64,000 bases of DNA from Rhodobacter sp. (GCA_020637515.1 JACKKG010000001.1:1766501-1830500); one strand, 5' to 3'; numbered from the stretch's first letter, positions 1-8,987 are shown. Notes: generated from the letters alone by a model not told the origin. A program made the numbers and translations.

Positions 1-81
1 ACGCGGGAAATCCGAAAAATCGCACAAAAAATAGGCAAAGCGCCCGCTGGGCGTGCGGTCCTTGGATGGTTGGGGCTGGAA

Positions 82-1590
82 ATGACCGTTTTGGTGACAT
101 CTGCTCAAATGCGCGCCATCGAGAGGGCCGCGATTGAGTCGCAGGCCGTCACCGGCGCAACCCTGATGGAACGTGCGGGCGCCGGCACCGTCGCGGCGCT
201 GTTCGATCGCTGGCCGCCGTTGGCCCGGGGCATGCGCCGCGCGGTGGTGCTGTGCGGGCCGGGCAACAACGGCGGCGACGGCTTTGTGATCGCCCGGTTG
301 CTGAGAGAGCGGGGATGGGCGGTGGAGGTCCTTGCGCTGGGCGAGGCGGCGCGGTCCGGGCCGGATGCGCGGACGATGCGCGCGCGCTGGGCGGCGCTTG
401 GGCCGGTCGCGCCACTGGCCGGGCCCGGGGACCTGGCCGCAACACCGGCGCCCGCCCTGATTGTCGATGCGGTGTTCGGCACCGGATTGTCCCGTCCGCT
501 GCACGGCGTGGCGGCCGGGGCGCTGCGGGCGGTCGCGGACTGGCGCGCGGGTCCGGCCGGGGCGGTGCCGATGGTCGCGGTCGATCTGCCCTCGGGTCTG
601 TGCGCCGATACGGGACGGGCCCGCGGGCCGGTGCTGCGCTGCGATCTCACGGTCACCTTTCACCGGGCGAAGCCGGGCCATTATCTGGCCGAGGGGCCCG
701 CGCATTGCGGCGCGCTGTCGGTGGTGGACATCGGCCTGACAGAGACCCCGGCCGACGCAACCCGCCTGATCGGCGCGGCCGAGGCGCGCCCGGCGCTGGA
801 CAAGGCGGGGGGACACAAGTTCGACCACGGCCATGTGGTGGTTCCCACCGGCGCGATGGGGCGCACCGGTGCGGCGCGGCTGGCGGCGCGCGCCGCGCTG
901 CGGGTCGGCGCGGGACTGGTGAGCCTGGGCGCGCCTGCGGCGGCGATGGCGGAATGCGCGGCGCAGGTCACGGCGGTGATGCTGCGTCGGGTGGACGGGC
1001 GCGAGGACCTGGAGGCGCTGCTCGGGGATGCGCGGATCAATGCGCTCTGTCTGGGCCCCGGTCTGGGGGTCGCGCGGGCGCGCGACCTGATGGGGGCGGT
1101 GCGTGGCAAGCACGCACCCTACGGCGGTGCGCTGGTTCTGGATGCCGATGCGCTGACCGCGCTGGCGCCGCTGGAGGGGCTGTTGCCGGGGCGTTGCGTT
1201 CTGACGCCGCATGGCGGCGAATTCGCGCGGCTGTTTCCCGACCTCGCGGCGTCCGAGGCGGGCAAGATCGAGCGCACCCGCGCCGCGGCGCGTCGGGCGG
1301 GGTGCGTCGTTCTGAACAAGGGGCCCGACACGGTGATCGCGGCGCCCGACGGGCGCACTGCCTTGCAGGCGGCAACGGGCGCGCGCCGCGTGCCCTGGTT
1401 GGCGACGGCGGGCGCGGGGGACGTGCTGGCGGGGCTGATCGCGGGCCTTCTGGCGCGGGGCATGGCGCCGTTCGAGGCCGCCTGCGCCGCCGCCTGGATT
1501 CACGTCGAGGCGGCGGTGATCCTGGGACCCGGCCTGATCGCCGAGGACCTGCCCGAGGCGCTGCCCCGGGTGCTGCGGGCGCTGGCCTAG
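82..1590 (+). CDS. nnr: Bifunctional NAD(P)H-hydrate epimerase / ADP-dependent NAD(P)H-hydrate dehydratase
   Basis: This enzyme repairs NADHX and NADPHX: the N-terminal half epimerises the hydrate and the C-terminal half dehydrates it using ADP. At 502 residues it has the usual length of the fused form. The N-terminal domain (about residues 1-215) carries the PGNNGGDG motif, and the C-terminal ribokinase-like domain carries TAGAGDVLAG near its end. I chose the ATG at 82; an in-frame TTG lies 12 bases upstream. Only 81 bases of upstream sequence are in the window, so the promoter cannot be judged. The gene is convergent with the Hint-domain gene. Confidence 0.93.
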   Translation: MTVLVTSAQMRAIERAAIESQAVTGATLMERAGAGTVAALFDRWPPLARGMRRAVVLCGPGNNGGDGFVIARLLRERGWAVEVLALGEAARSGPDARTMRARWAALGPVAPLAGPGDLAATPAPALIVDAVFGTGLSRPLHGVAAGALRAVADWRAGPAGAVPMVAVDLPSGLCADTGRARGPVLRCDLTVTFHRAKPGHYLAEGPAHCGALSVVDIGLTETPADATRLIGAAEARPALDKAGGHKFDHGHVVVPTGAMGRTGAARLAARAALRVGAGLVSLGAPAAAMAECAAQVTAVMLRRVDGREDLEALLGDARINALCLGPGLGVARARDLMGAVRGKHAPYGGALVLDADALTALAPLEGLLPGRCVLTPHGGEFARLFPDLAASEAGKIERTRAAARRAGCVVLNKGPDTVIAAPDGRTALQAATGARRVPWLATAGAGDVLAGLIAGLLARGMAPFEAACAAAWIHVEAAVILGPGLIAEDLPEALPRVLRALA

Positions 1591-1611
1591 CGTCGCGCTG
1601 GCGCGTGGGGG

Positions 1612-2127
1612 TCAGTGGAGTTGGCGCAGGCGCTCGACCTCAGGGGCGCGGGTGCGGGCCGAGGCGACGGCGACGCCGTTCGCGTGGATCACCTGCGCGG
1701 TGTCGAAATGCAGACGGAACAGCCTGAGCCGCGACCGCGTCTCGCGCCGGATCAGCGCGTCATCGACCAGCGAGGCCGCGGGGGTCATCATCTCGGCGCG
1801 GCCGTGCAGGATGCTTGCGCGCCAGTCGCGCACCAGGATCTGCTGATGCGCCGGCACCACGAGCGGGCGGTCGCGCACCGTCTCGCCCGCCAGCGGCGCG
1901 CCGGGGGCGATCACGATCACCTCTGCGTCCTGCGCCATGAAAACCGAGGTGCCGCGCAGTTCGACAAGCCCCGCGGCGGTCATGATCCGGTCACCGGCCA
2001 GCAGGAATTCCACCGGCAGCGGGCCGTCTTCGGTCGCGACGAGGGTGCCTTCGGTCAGGCCGACGGGGCGCGCGTGCCGGGACAGCAGGGGGGTGGGTTG
2101 CGGGACGGGAAGAAGCTGCGGAACCAT
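1612..2127 (-). CDS. Hint (Hedgehog/intein)-domain protein
   Basis: A 171-residue stand-alone Hint domain of the kind common in Rhodobacterales. The first block is visible as EGTLVATEDG followed by LLAGDRIMT, and a later block as VPAHQQILV, which matches the conserved 'P-x-H-R-V-L-V' part of Hint folds. A His-x-Asn-Gly element sits near the C-terminus. The Cys that normally precedes the G-T pair and acts as nucleophile is absent, so self-splicing or autocleavage is unlikely. The ATG at 2127 is chosen because AAGGG lies 8 bases upstream; earlier in-frame starts would add about 15 residues without a better ribosome site. No secretion signal is evident. The cellular role is unknown. Confidence 0.75.
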   Translation of the reverse strand: MVPQLLPVPQPTPLLSRHARPVGLTEGTLVATEDGPLPVEFLLAGDRIMTAAGLVELRGTSVFMAQDAEVIVIAPGAPLAGETVRDRPLVVPAHQQILVRDWRASILHGRAEMMTPAASLVDDALIRRETRSRLRLFRLHFDTAQVIHANGVAVASARTRAPEVERLRQLH

Positions 2128-2260
2128 GATAAACCCTTGGACAACACTGTATCGTTTCCATTTGCGCATCAATCTGGGCGGAATTGTGGTGCACTGGGTG
2201 CGATTTCGAGGCGGATTCCCCCTCGTCGGGGCGCGCCGGTGTTGCTAGAAGCGTCGGCGT

Positions 2261-2344
2261 GCGGGTGTGGCGGAACTGGTAGACGCACCAGATTTAGGTT
2301 CTGGCGCCTTTGGCGTGGGGGTTCGAGTCCCTTCACCCGCACCA
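2261..2344 (+). tRNA. tRNA-Leu (UAG)
   Basis: An 84-nt cloverleaf with acceptor arms GCGGGTG (2261-2267) and CACCCGC (2334-2340), followed by A and an encoded CCA. The anticodon stem CCAGA/TCTGG encloses the loop TTTAGGT, giving anticodon TAG at 2295-2297. The long variable arm (GCGCCTTTGGCGT) is typical of class II tRNA-Leu. It reads CUN codons. It lies 109 bases upstream of tig in the same direction. Confidence 0.97.
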
Positions 2345-2410
2345 CCCTCTCCCCAACGATTCAGGGTTGATCCGTCCCCGCGCGCGCACTAGGAAGGCGC
2401 AGATTTCTTC

Positions 2411-2431
2411 AGGCCGCCGTCCGGGCGGCCT
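2411..2431 (+). promoter_or_regulatory. Hairpin in the tRNA-Leu / tig spacer
   Basis: AGGCCGCC and GGCGGCCT form a perfect 8-bp stem around a 5-base loop, about 20 bases before the tig start codon. There is no T-run after it, so it is not a classical terminator. It could be a processing or attenuation structure in the leader. The role is inferred only from position. Confidence 0.35.
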
Positions 2432-2453
2432 GTCAGCTTATGCGAGGAACGAG

Positions 2454-3785
2454 ATGCAAGTCACCGAAACCCTGAACGACGGCCTGAAGCGTGGCTACAC
2501 GATCACCGTCACCGCCGACGAACTGGCGGCGAAGGTGGACGAAAAGCTGCGCGAGGCCCAGCCCGAGATCGAGATCAAGGGCTTCCGCAAGGGCAAGGTG
2601 CCGATGGCGATGCTGAAGAAGCAGTTCGGCCAGCGCCTGATGGGCGAGGCGATGCAGGAAGCCGTCGATGGCGCGATGCAGGCGCATTTCGACGAAACCG
2701 GTGCCCGTCCGGCGATGCAGCCCAAGGTCGAGATGCAGAACGGCGAGACCTGGAAGGAAGGCGACGACGTGACCGTCGCGCTGTCCTACGAGGCGCTGCC
2801 CGAGATCGACGAACCCGATTTTGCCGCCATCACGCTGGAGCGTCTGGTGGTCAAGGCCGACGACGCGGCCGTGACCGAGGCCCTGGAAAACCTGGCCAAG
2901 CAGGCGCAGGATTTCGAGGACAAGGACGGCGCGGCGGAAAACGGCGACCAGGTGACCTTCGATTTCACCGGCCGCATCGACGGCGAGGCCTTTGAGGGCG
3001 GCGCGGCGACGGATTATCCGCTGGTGCTGGGCTCGGGCCAGTTCATCCCGGGCTTTGAAGAGCAACTCGTGGGCGCCAAGGCCGGCGAGTCGCGCGATGT
3101 CACCGTGACCTTCCCCGAGAACTATGGCGCGGCAAACCTGGCCGGCAAGGAGGCCGTGTTCGAATGCGCGGTCAAGGCGGTCAAGGCGGCGAAAGCGGCG
3201 GAACTGACCGACGAACTGGCGGCGCGTTTCGGCGCGGAATCGCTGGATGCGCTGAAGGGCCAGATCCGCGAGGGGCTGGAAGGCGAATACGCCCAGGCCG
3301 CCCGCGCGGTGGTCAAGCGTGGCCTGTTGGACGCGCTGGACAGCGCCGTCACCTTCGATCTGCCCGAAAGCCTGGTCGAGGCCGAAGCCAGCCAGATCGC
3401 CCACCAGCTGTGGCACGACGAGCACCCCGAGGTGCACGACCACAACCACGGTTCGGTCGAAGTTTCGGACGAGCATCGCAGCCTGGCCGTGCGCCGGGTG
3501 AAGCTGGGCCTTCTGCTGGCCGAAGTGGGCCGCAAGGCCGAGGTCGAAGTGACCGATGCCGAGATGACCCAAGCCATCATCCAGCAGGCGCGCCAGTATC
3601 CGGGCCAAGAGCGCGAGTTCTTCGAATTCGTGCAGAAGAACCCGCAGATGCAGCAGCAGTTGCGCGCCCCGCTGTTCGAGGACAAGGTCGTGGACATGGT
3701 CCTGGGCAAGGCCGCCGTCACGGAAAAGGAAGTGTCCAAGGACGACCTGAAGGCCGCCCTGGACGCGCTGGAAGCCGAGGCCTGA
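2454..3785 (+). CDS. tig: Trigger factor (ribosome-associated chaperone and prolyl isomerase)
   Basis: Trigger factor binds the ribosomal exit tunnel and helps new proteins fold. The 443-residue length is normal. The N-terminal ribosome-binding signature GFRKGKVP is at about residues 44-51. An FKBP-type isomerase domain follows (DFTGRIDGEAFEGG ... GSGQFIPGFEEQLVG), and the helical C-terminal chaperone domain ends with acidic residues. A His-rich stretch (HDEHPEVHDHNHG) occurs in the C-terminal region. The start at 2454 follows a GAGGAACGAG ribosome site. The longer reading frame upstream runs through the tRNA and is not real. Confidence 0.97.
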   Translation: MQVTETLNDGLKRGYTITVTADELAAKVDEKLREAQPEIEIKGFRKGKVPMAMLKKQFGQRLMGEAMQEAVDGAMQAHFDETGARPAMQPKVEMQNGETWKEGDDVTVALSYEALPEIDEPDFAAITLERLVVKADDAAVTEALENLAKQAQDFEDKDGAAENGDQVTFDFTGRIDGEAFEGGAATDYPLVLGSGQFIPGFEEQLVGAKAGESRDVTVTFPENYGAANLAGKEAVFECAVKAVKAAKAAELTDELAARFGAESLDALKGQIREGLEGEYAQAARAVVKRGLLDALDSAVTFDLPESLVEAEASQIAHQLWHDEHPEVHDHNHGSVEVSDEHRSLAVRRVKLGLLLAEVGRKAEVEVTDAEMTQAIIQQARQYPGQEREFFEFVQKNPQMQQQLRAPLFEDKVVDMVLGKAAVTEKEVSKDDLKAALDALEAEA

Positions 3786-3834
3786 TCGGGCCCTTTCGGC
3801 CGCTGCGGTCTTTCGGCCGCACCTCTCGCTTTCG

Positions 3835-3866
3835 CCCCCGCGCCATACCCTGGCGCGGGGGTTTTT
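3835..3866 (+). terminator. Rho-independent terminator of tig
   Basis: A perfect 11-bp stem (CCCCCGCGCCA / TGGCGCGGGGG) with a 5-base loop TACCC is followed at once by five T residues (3862-3866). It lies 50 bases after the tig stop codon and 15 bases before the stop of the convergent metallo-beta-lactamase gene. Confidence 0.9.
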
Positions 3867-3880
3867 CGTGGCGCGCTGCC

Positions 3881-5506
3881 TCAGGCCGGGTTATCGTCCT
3901 GCCAGGCCTGCAACGCGGCGCGCAGACGCCGGATCAGCACAGCGCGGGTCTTTTCGTCGGTGGCGCCGGTCAGCGCCTCGTTGAGATCGAGAAACAGCCT
4001 GGACACGTCGTTGTGCCAGTCCAGGTTGGCGACGGCCTCGGGGCGGAGGCGGGGCGGGGGCGCGCCGGCCGGCGGGTCCTGCACTTGCGGGCCGGCGGGG
4101 GTCAGCAGGACGCTTTGGTCCAGCACCGGGCGCAGGATCGGCACCGACAGTGTCTTGCCCTCGGCAGCGGCGAGCGCGCTCATGGCCGGTTCCTCGCCAT
4201 GCGTCAGGAACAGCGCCTGGCGCACGGGCGCGCGGGCGGCAATCCAGGCGGACAGTTCGGGCCCGTCGGCGTGGCCGGAATACAGCTCGATCGAGCGGAT
4301 GCGCGCGCGCACGTCGTAGACCTCGCCCTGGATGCGGACCGAGCGCACGCCATCTTGCAAGAGCCGGCCCAGCGTGCCAACCGCCTGATAACCGGCCATG
4401 AGCACCGTCGCCGCGTCCGACCAGATCCAGCGTTTCAGCCGGTGCCGGATGCGCCCCGCCTCGCACATCCCCGAGGCGGCGATGACGATATGGAACCCGT
4501 CGAGATCGTCCAGGCGCTTTGAGTCCGCGACATCGTGGGTGAAATGCACATACGGCGCGTGCAGGCCCCGGGTCAGCGAATTGCCGTGGTCCAGCGTGCG
4601 GCGGTGGCGCTGGAACACCTCGGTCGCGCGGGCGGCCAGCGGGCTGTCGATGTAGATCGGGATCTCGGGCAGGGCGCCCTCGTCGATCAGCAGCGTCAGA
4701 TCGGCGATCAATTCCTGCGCCCGCTCCACCGCAAAGGACGGGATCAGCAGCGCCCCGTCCGGCCGCATCGCGGCGCGCACCTCGTCGCGCAGCACCAGCC
4801 GGCGGGCCTCGTCGCTGGTGGCGGGGCGATCGGTGCCGCCATAGGTGCTTTCGCACACCAGGTAATCGACCCCCGCCGGCCCCTCGGGATCCGGGTGCAG
4901 CAGCTTGAACGCGGGTCCGATGTCCCCCGAAAAGAGCAGCCGCATCGGTTCGCGCAGCCCCGGCACCGTCACCTCCAGTTCGACCGAGGCCGACCCCAGC
5001 ATATGCCCTGCGTTCCAGAACCGGGCCTGCACGCCCGGCAGCACCGCCACCCAGTCGCCGTAGTCATGGCCCAGCATCTGCGCCATGGTGCGGTCCACGT
5101 CGTCGCCGTCGTAGATCGGCTCGACCCCGGCGGCATTCCAGCGCGCGTGACGGCGGTTCAGTTGCTGCACCTCCAGCGCCTGGATATGCGCCGAATCGGG
5201 CAGCATGACGCCGCACAGGCCCACCGTCGGGCGCGTGGCGTGGATCGCACCGCGATAGCCGTCGCGCACCAGCTTGGGCAACAGGCCCGAGTGGTCGATA
5301 TGGGCGTGGGTCAGCACCACCGCGTCGATCCGGGCGGCGTCGAAGGGAAAGGGGCGGTAGTTCAGCTCTTTTTCGCTTTTCGAGCCCTGGAACATGCCGC
5401 AATCGACCAGCAGCGTGCCGGTGGCGGTCTCGAGCCGGTAGCACGAGCCCGTCACCGCATGCGCGGCACCGTGAAAGCTGAGGCGGGGAAAGGGGTTGGG
5501 CGACAT
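3881..5506 (-). CDS. Metallo-beta-lactamase / beta-CASP family ribonuclease (RNA-processing exonuclease)
   Basis: A 541-residue zinc hydrolase of the beta-CASP group (YSH1/CPSF-73-like prokaryotic members), which cuts or trims RNA. The metal motif HAHIDHSG is near residue 75. The beta-CASP region carries SFAVERAQEL and SGMCEAGRIRHRL, and LTHGE lies towards the C-terminus. The ATG at 5506 is chosen because GGAGGT stands 5 bases upstream and because the fold begins directly after it. A longer in-frame version to 5557 is less likely. The family is clear, but the RNA target is not. Confidence 0.87.
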   Translation of the reverse strand: MSPNPFPRLSFHGAAHAVTGSCYRLETATGTLLVDCGMFQGSKSEKELNYRPFPFDAARIDAVVLTHAHIDHSGLLPKLVRDGYRGAIHATRPTVGLCGVMLPDSAHIQALEVQQLNRRHARWNAAGVEPIYDGDDVDRTMAQMLGHDYGDWVAVLPGVQARFWNAGHMLGSASVELEVTVPGLREPMRLLFSGDIGPAFKLLHPDPEGPAGVDYLVCESTYGGTDRPATSDEARRLVLRDEVRAAMRPDGALLIPSFAVERAQELIADLTLLIDEGALPEIPIYIDSPLAARATEVFQRHRRTLDHGNSLTRGLHAPYVHFTHDVADSKRLDDLDGFHIVIAASGMCEAGRIRHRLKRWIWSDAATVLMAGYQAVGTLGRLLQDGVRSVRIQGEVYDVRARIRSIELYSGHADGPELSAWIAARAPVRQALFLTHGEEPAMSALAAAEGKTLSVPILRPVLDQSVLLTPAGPQVQDPPAGAPPPRLRPEAVANLDWHNDVSRLFLDLNEALTGATDEKTRAVLIRRLRAALQAWQDDNPA

Positions 5507-5560
5507 GGGGCACCTCCGGTCTGGCGCCACTGTCGCGCCATCGGGGCGGGGGTGCAACGG

Positions 5561-5585
5561 AAAACCCCGGCGCGGGGCCGGGGTT
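5561..5585 (-). terminator. Terminator downstream of gpt
   Basis: Read on the minus strand, AACCCCGGC and GCCGGGGTT form a 9-bp stem around a 5-base loop. The 3' arm runs into two further T residues, making a T4 run. It lies 9 bases after the gpt stop and before the start of the downstream metallo-beta-lactamase gene. Confidence 0.7.
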
Positions 5586-5593
5586 CGGGGGGG

Positions 5594-6112
5594 TCAGTCG
5601 CGGCCGCGGAAGGGCTCGACGTATTGCAGGGCCATGTCCCAGGGGAAGAAGATCCAGGTGTCCTGGCTGACTCCGGTGATAAAGGTGTCGGTCTGCTTCT
5701 CGCCCTCGGGTTTGGCGTAGACGCAGGCGAAATGCGCCTTGGGGTAGAGTTTGCGCACCAGTTCCAGCGTCTTTCCGGTATCGACCAGGTCGTCCACGAT
5801 CAGGATGCCCTCGCCGTCGCCCATCATCTCGGCGTTGGGGGCCTTGAGCACCTGGGCCTCGCGGCGCTGATCTTCCTTGCCGCCGCCCGCGTGATAGGAT
5901 TTCACGCTGATCGTATCGACGGTGCGGATGTCCAGTTCGCGCGCCACGATCATCGCCGGGGCCATTCCGCCGCGCGTGATCGCCACCACCGCGCGCCAGT
6001 TGCCGTCATCGGGGCCGCGCCCTTGCAGCCGCCAGGCAAGCGCGCGCGCGTCGCGGTGCAGCTGGTCCCAACTGACGTGAAAGCCTTTCTCGTGGGGCAG
6101 GCGGTCGATCAT
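5594..6112 (-). CDS. gpt: Xanthine(-guanine) phosphoribosyltransferase
   Basis: A purine-salvage enzyme that joins xanthine or guanine to PRPP. The 172-residue length fits the family. The PRPP-binding signature is clear as ILIVDDLVDTGKT at about residues 99-111. The C-terminal part (DTWIFFPWD) matches the gpt hood region. A TGAGGG ribosome site lies 9 bases upstream of the ATG. Just upstream is a short reading frame that begins with the same four codons (ATGATCGACCGC); this is described as a finding. Confidence 0.88.
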   Translation of the reverse strand: MIDRLPHEKGFHVSWDQLHRDARALAWRLQGRGPDDGNWRAVVAITRGGMAPAMIVARELDIRTVDTISVKSYHAGGGKEDQRREAQVLKAPNAEMMGDGEGILIVDDLVDTGKTLELVRKLYPKAHFACVYAKPEGEKQTDTFITGVSQDTWIFFPWDMALQYVEPFRGRD

Positions 6113-6252
6113 GGCAACATCCCTCAGGTGGCGGGCCCCGCCCCGGTCCGGCCGGTGCGGGGAACGCGGTCGATCATGGTGGGTAGCCTGATATACCGCG
6201 CGCGCGCGCGATCAAGGGGAAATCCCGTCCCCCGCCAGGAAACGGCGCGCGC

Positions 6253-7074
6253 TCAGTCCTTGCGGCCGGTCACCACGTCGATATCCGGCGCGTCCACCGC
6301 CTTCATGCCGACGACATGGTAGCCTGCGTCCACGTGCAGGACCTCGCCCGTGGTGCCCGACCCCAGGTCGCTGAGCAGATAGAGCGCGGCCTTGCCGACC
6401 TCTTCCTGCGTCACGTTGCGCCGCAAGGGCGAGTTCAGCTCGTTCCACTTCATGATGTAGCGGAAATCGCCGATCCCCGAGGCCGCCAGCGTCTTGATCG
6501 GCCCGGCCGAGATCGCGTTGCAGCGGATGCCGTCCTTGCCCAGGTCTTCGGCAATATACATGACCGAGGCCTCGAGCGCGGCCTTGGCAATGCCCATCAC
6601 ATTGTAATGCGGCATGACCTGCTCGGCGCCGTAATAGGTCAGCGTCAGCAGCGATCCGCCCTGCGGCATCATCGCCGCCGCGCGCCTGGCGACGGCGGTG
6701 AAGGAATAGACCGAAATGTCCATCGTCATCAGGAAGTTCGCGTGCGAGGTGTCCACATAGCGGCCGCGCAGCTCGTTCTTGTCGGCGAATCCGATCGCAT
6801 GGACCAGAAAGTCGATCGTGCCCCACTGCTCTTGCAACGCGGCGAACATCCCATCGACCGAGTCCATGTTCGAGACGTCGCATTCGAACAGCCGGGGCAC
6901 CCCCAGTTGTTCGGCCAGCGGCACCACGCGTTTCTTCAGCGCCTCGCCCTGATAGCTGAACGCCAGCTCCGCGCCCTGCGAGGCCAACGCCTGGGCGATT
7001 CCCCAGGCAATGGATTTGTCGTTGGCGAGGCCCATGATGAGGCCCCGCTTGCCCTCCATAAGTCCTGCGGACAT
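6253..7074 (-). CDS. fabI: Enoyl-[acyl-carrier-protein] reductase (NADH), FabI type
   Basis: Catalyses the last step of each fatty-acid elongation cycle. The 273-residue protein is an atypical SDR: the N-terminal nucleotide site reads MGLANDKSIAWGIA, and the catalytic Tyr-x6-Lys is seen in YNVMGIAK within HYNVMGIAKAALEAS. NAISAGPIKTLAA follows, as in FabI. The start at 7074 (MSAGLMEGKRG) is preceded by GGAGA about 5 bases upstream. A long in-frame extension reaching to 8130 crosses pdxH in antisense and is a shadow. Confidence 0.95.
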   Translation of the reverse strand: MSAGLMEGKRGLIMGLANDKSIAWGIAQALASQGAELAFSYQGEALKKRVVPLAEQLGVPRLFECDVSNMDSVDGMFAALQEQWGTIDFLVHAIGFADKNELRGRYVDTSHANFLMTMDISVYSFTAVARRAAAMMPQGGSLLTLTYYGAEQVMPHYNVMGIAKAALEASVMYIAEDLGKDGIRCNAISAGPIKTLAASGIGDFRYIMKWNELNSPLRRNVTQEEVGKAALYLLSDLGSGTTGEVLHVDAGYHVVGMKAVDAPDIDVVTGRKD

Positions 7075-7227
7075 CGCGGTCTCCGGCGAATAGTTGACGT
7101 AGGGGCTAGCTTTAGGCCAAAGGCCCGGGTGCATCAAGGTCGCATGACGACGGCCCGCCCTTGCGCCGGGGGGCCGAAACCTGCCAGTGTCCGGTGTGAA
7201 CCCGACGCGTCCCATGCAGGCCCGATC

Positions 7228-7866
7228 ATGACAGACCCCTCTTCCGAACCGCAACGCACCGGGATCTTTGCGGGCGACGACCCGTTCGTTCTGGCCCGCG
7301 CCTGGCTGGCCGAGGCCGAGGATAGCGAACCGAACGATCCCAATGCCATCGCGCTGTCCACGGTGGACGCGAACGGCCTGCCGAATGTCCGCATGGTGCT
7401 GCTGAAGGACATCGAATCGGACGGCGACGGCAAGGGCGCGTTCGTGTTCTACACGAACTATGGTTCCGCCAAGGCGCAAGAGATCGAGCAGGCCGGCAAG
7501 GCCGCCTTTGTGCTGCACTGGAAATCGTTGCGCCGCCAGATTCGGGTGCGCGGCACCGTCCAGCGCGAGGACGGACCCAAGGCCGACGCCTATTTTGCCA
7601 GCCGCTCGCTGCAATCGCGCCTGGGCGCCTGGGCGTCGCAGCAATCGCAGCCGCTGGCGTCGCGCGGAACGCTGATGGCCGAGGTCGCGAAGACGAGTTT
7701 GCGCTTTGGCACCAATCCCCCGCGCCCCCCGTTCTGGGGTGGTTACCGAATTTCGCCTCTCGAGATCGAGTTCTGGGCGGACGGCGCCTTCCGGTTGCAT
7801 GACCGCTTCCGCTTTACGCGCGGTCACGAGGGGCAGCCCTGGAAAATCCTCCGTCTGAACCCGTGA
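7228..7866 (+). CDS. pdxH: Pyridoxamine 5'-phosphate oxidase
   Basis: An FMN enzyme that makes pyridoxal 5'-phosphate (vitamin B6). The 212-residue length is close to the family norm. Characteristic segments are NVRMVLLKD near residue 55, FYTNYGSAKAQEI, the Ser/Arg-rich LHWKSLRRQIRVRG and the C-terminal EFWADGAFRLHDRFRF. The start at 7228 has only a weak ribosome site. The gene is divergent from fabI, with about 150 bases shared for both promoters. Confidence 0.95.
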   Translation: MTDPSSEPQRTGIFAGDDPFVLARAWLAEAEDSEPNDPNAIALSTVDANGLPNVRMVLLKDIESDGDGKGAFVFYTNYGSAKAQEIEQAGKAAFVLHWKSLRRQIRVRGTVQREDGPKADAYFASRSLQSRLGAWASQQSQPLASRGTLMAEVAKTSLRFGTNPPRPPFWGGYRISPLEIEFWADGAFRLHDRFRFTRGHEGQPWKILRLNP

Positions 7867-7954
7867 AATTCGCGCTTCGTGAATGGTGAGCCCCTTGTCA
7901 ACGCTGCAAAATGCGAAGATGTTAGGGCCTGGTTGGCGACATATCGGGTTGGGA

Positions 7955-8491
7955 ATGCCGATGGTTGAGATTGAACGGGGCCTTCCGCGGGTTCGTGGAA
8001 GTGTCAAATGGTTCGATCCTTCAAAAGGATTTGGATTTATCGTGGCCGACAGTGGCGGCCCCGACATTTTGCTGCATGTGAATGCGCTGCGGAATTTCGG
8101 GCAGTCCTCGGTCTGCGATCGTGCGGGCATCGTGGTGAGCGTCCAGCAGACGCAGCGCGGTCTTCAGGCGGTCGAGGTGTTCGAGGTCACGCCTCCGGTT
8201 GACGAGGACGGCGAAACCGCGGGTCTGGTCGAGGACGAGGAAGCGCCCGGCGCCGGCCTGCCGCTGGAACCCGCCCGCGTCAAATGGTTCGACAAGGTCA
8301 AGGGATTCGGCTTTGCCAATGTCTTTGGTCGCTCCGAGGATGTGTTCATTCACATGGAAGTGTTGCGCCGGTCCGGCTTTGCCGAGCTACAACCGGGCGA
8401 GGCCGTGGGGCTGAGGATCACCGACGGGGAACGCGGCCGCATGGCGGTCGCCATCGCCTCGTGGGAGACGGCGTCGAACAGAAGGGACTGA
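7955..8491 (+). CDS. Cold-shock protein with two cold-shock domains
   Basis: A protein of about 178 residues with two OB-fold nucleic-acid-binding domains. The first is GSVKWFDPSKGFGFI and the second ARVKWFDKVKGFGFA ... DVFIHMEVL, joined by an acidic linker. Both keep the RNP1-like KGFGF core, but the second RNP2 block is more canonical (DVFIHM against DILLHV). Double-CSD proteins of this type are typical of Rhodobacterales and rhizobia. The start is uncertain between ATG 7955 and ATG 7961; the GGGA at 7951-7954 fits 7961 better. A weak TTGTCA box lies at 7895-7900. Confidence 0.85.
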   Translation: MPMVEIERGLPRVRGSVKWFDPSKGFGFIVADSGGPDILLHVNALRNFGQSSVCDRAGIVVSVQQTQRGLQAVEVFEVTPPVDEDGETAGLVEDEEAPGAGLPLEPARVKWFDKVKGFGFANVFGRSEDVFIHMEVLRRSGFAELQPGEAVGLRITDGERGRMAVAIASWETASNRRD

Positions 8492-8495
8492 ACGG

Positions 8496-8987
8496 ATGGT
8501 GCTGCGCAACGGTTTGGCCGGTCTGGTTCTGACCCTCGCGGCCCTCCTTCTGGGCGCACCGGCGGCGCAGGCGGCCGGGTGCAGCGACGATCACGTCCAG
8601 ATTCGCGGCACGTTCGGTCAGGCTTCGTTCGCGGTCGAGATCGCCGACACCGATGGCGAGCGCGCGCTGGGCCTGATGAACCGCCCGTCCATGCCCCGAT
8701 TTGCCGGCATGCTGTTCGTCTGGCCGACGCCGCAACACGCGGTGTTCTGGATGGAAAACACCCTGATCCCGCTGGACATGCTGTTCATTGACGCGCAGGG
8801 CGTCGTGCGCACCATCCACGAGAACGCCGTGCCCATGGACCGCACGCCCATCGACGGCGGCGAGGGCATTCAATATGTTCTCGAGATCAACGGCGGCATG
8901 GCGCATCGGCTGGGGCTGGTGCCGGGGGCCGAACTGCGCCACCCCGCCATTCCCCAGGGCAGCGCCGTCTGGCCCTGTTCCGAGTGA
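8496..8987 (+). CDS. DUF192 family periplasmic protein
   Basis: A 163-residue protein of the DUF192 family (a small beta-barrel fold of unknown function). A signal peptide (residues 1 to about 26, ending AAQA) directs it to the periplasm. Family features are LGLMNRPSM, GMLFVWP and FWMENTLIPLDMLFID. The gene starts 4 bases after the cold-shock gene, so the two are probably co-transcribed. The biochemical role of DUF192 proteins is not established. Confidence 0.88.
   Translation: MVLRNGLAGLVLTLAALLLGAPAAQAAGCSDDHVQIRGTFGQASFAVEIADTDGERALGLMNRPSMPRFAGMLFVWPTPQHAVFWMENTLIPLDMLFIDAQGVVRTIHENAVPMDRTPIDGGEGIQYVLEINGGMAHRLGLVPGAELRHPAIPQGSAVWPCSE

Noticed and set aside
2310..2453. Upstream extension of tig through tRNA-Leu
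   Set aside because: It would translate part of a tRNA gene. The trigger factor fold starts at 2454 with a ribosome site.
6197..6208. (CG)6 tract between gpt and fabI, as possible Z-DNA or slippage site
   Set aside because: Such short alternating runs are expected by chance in a genome this GC-rich.
6316..7866. A 516-codon plus-strand frame ending in pdxH
   Set aside because: Only the last 212 codons (from 7228) are pdxH. The rest is antisense to fabI.
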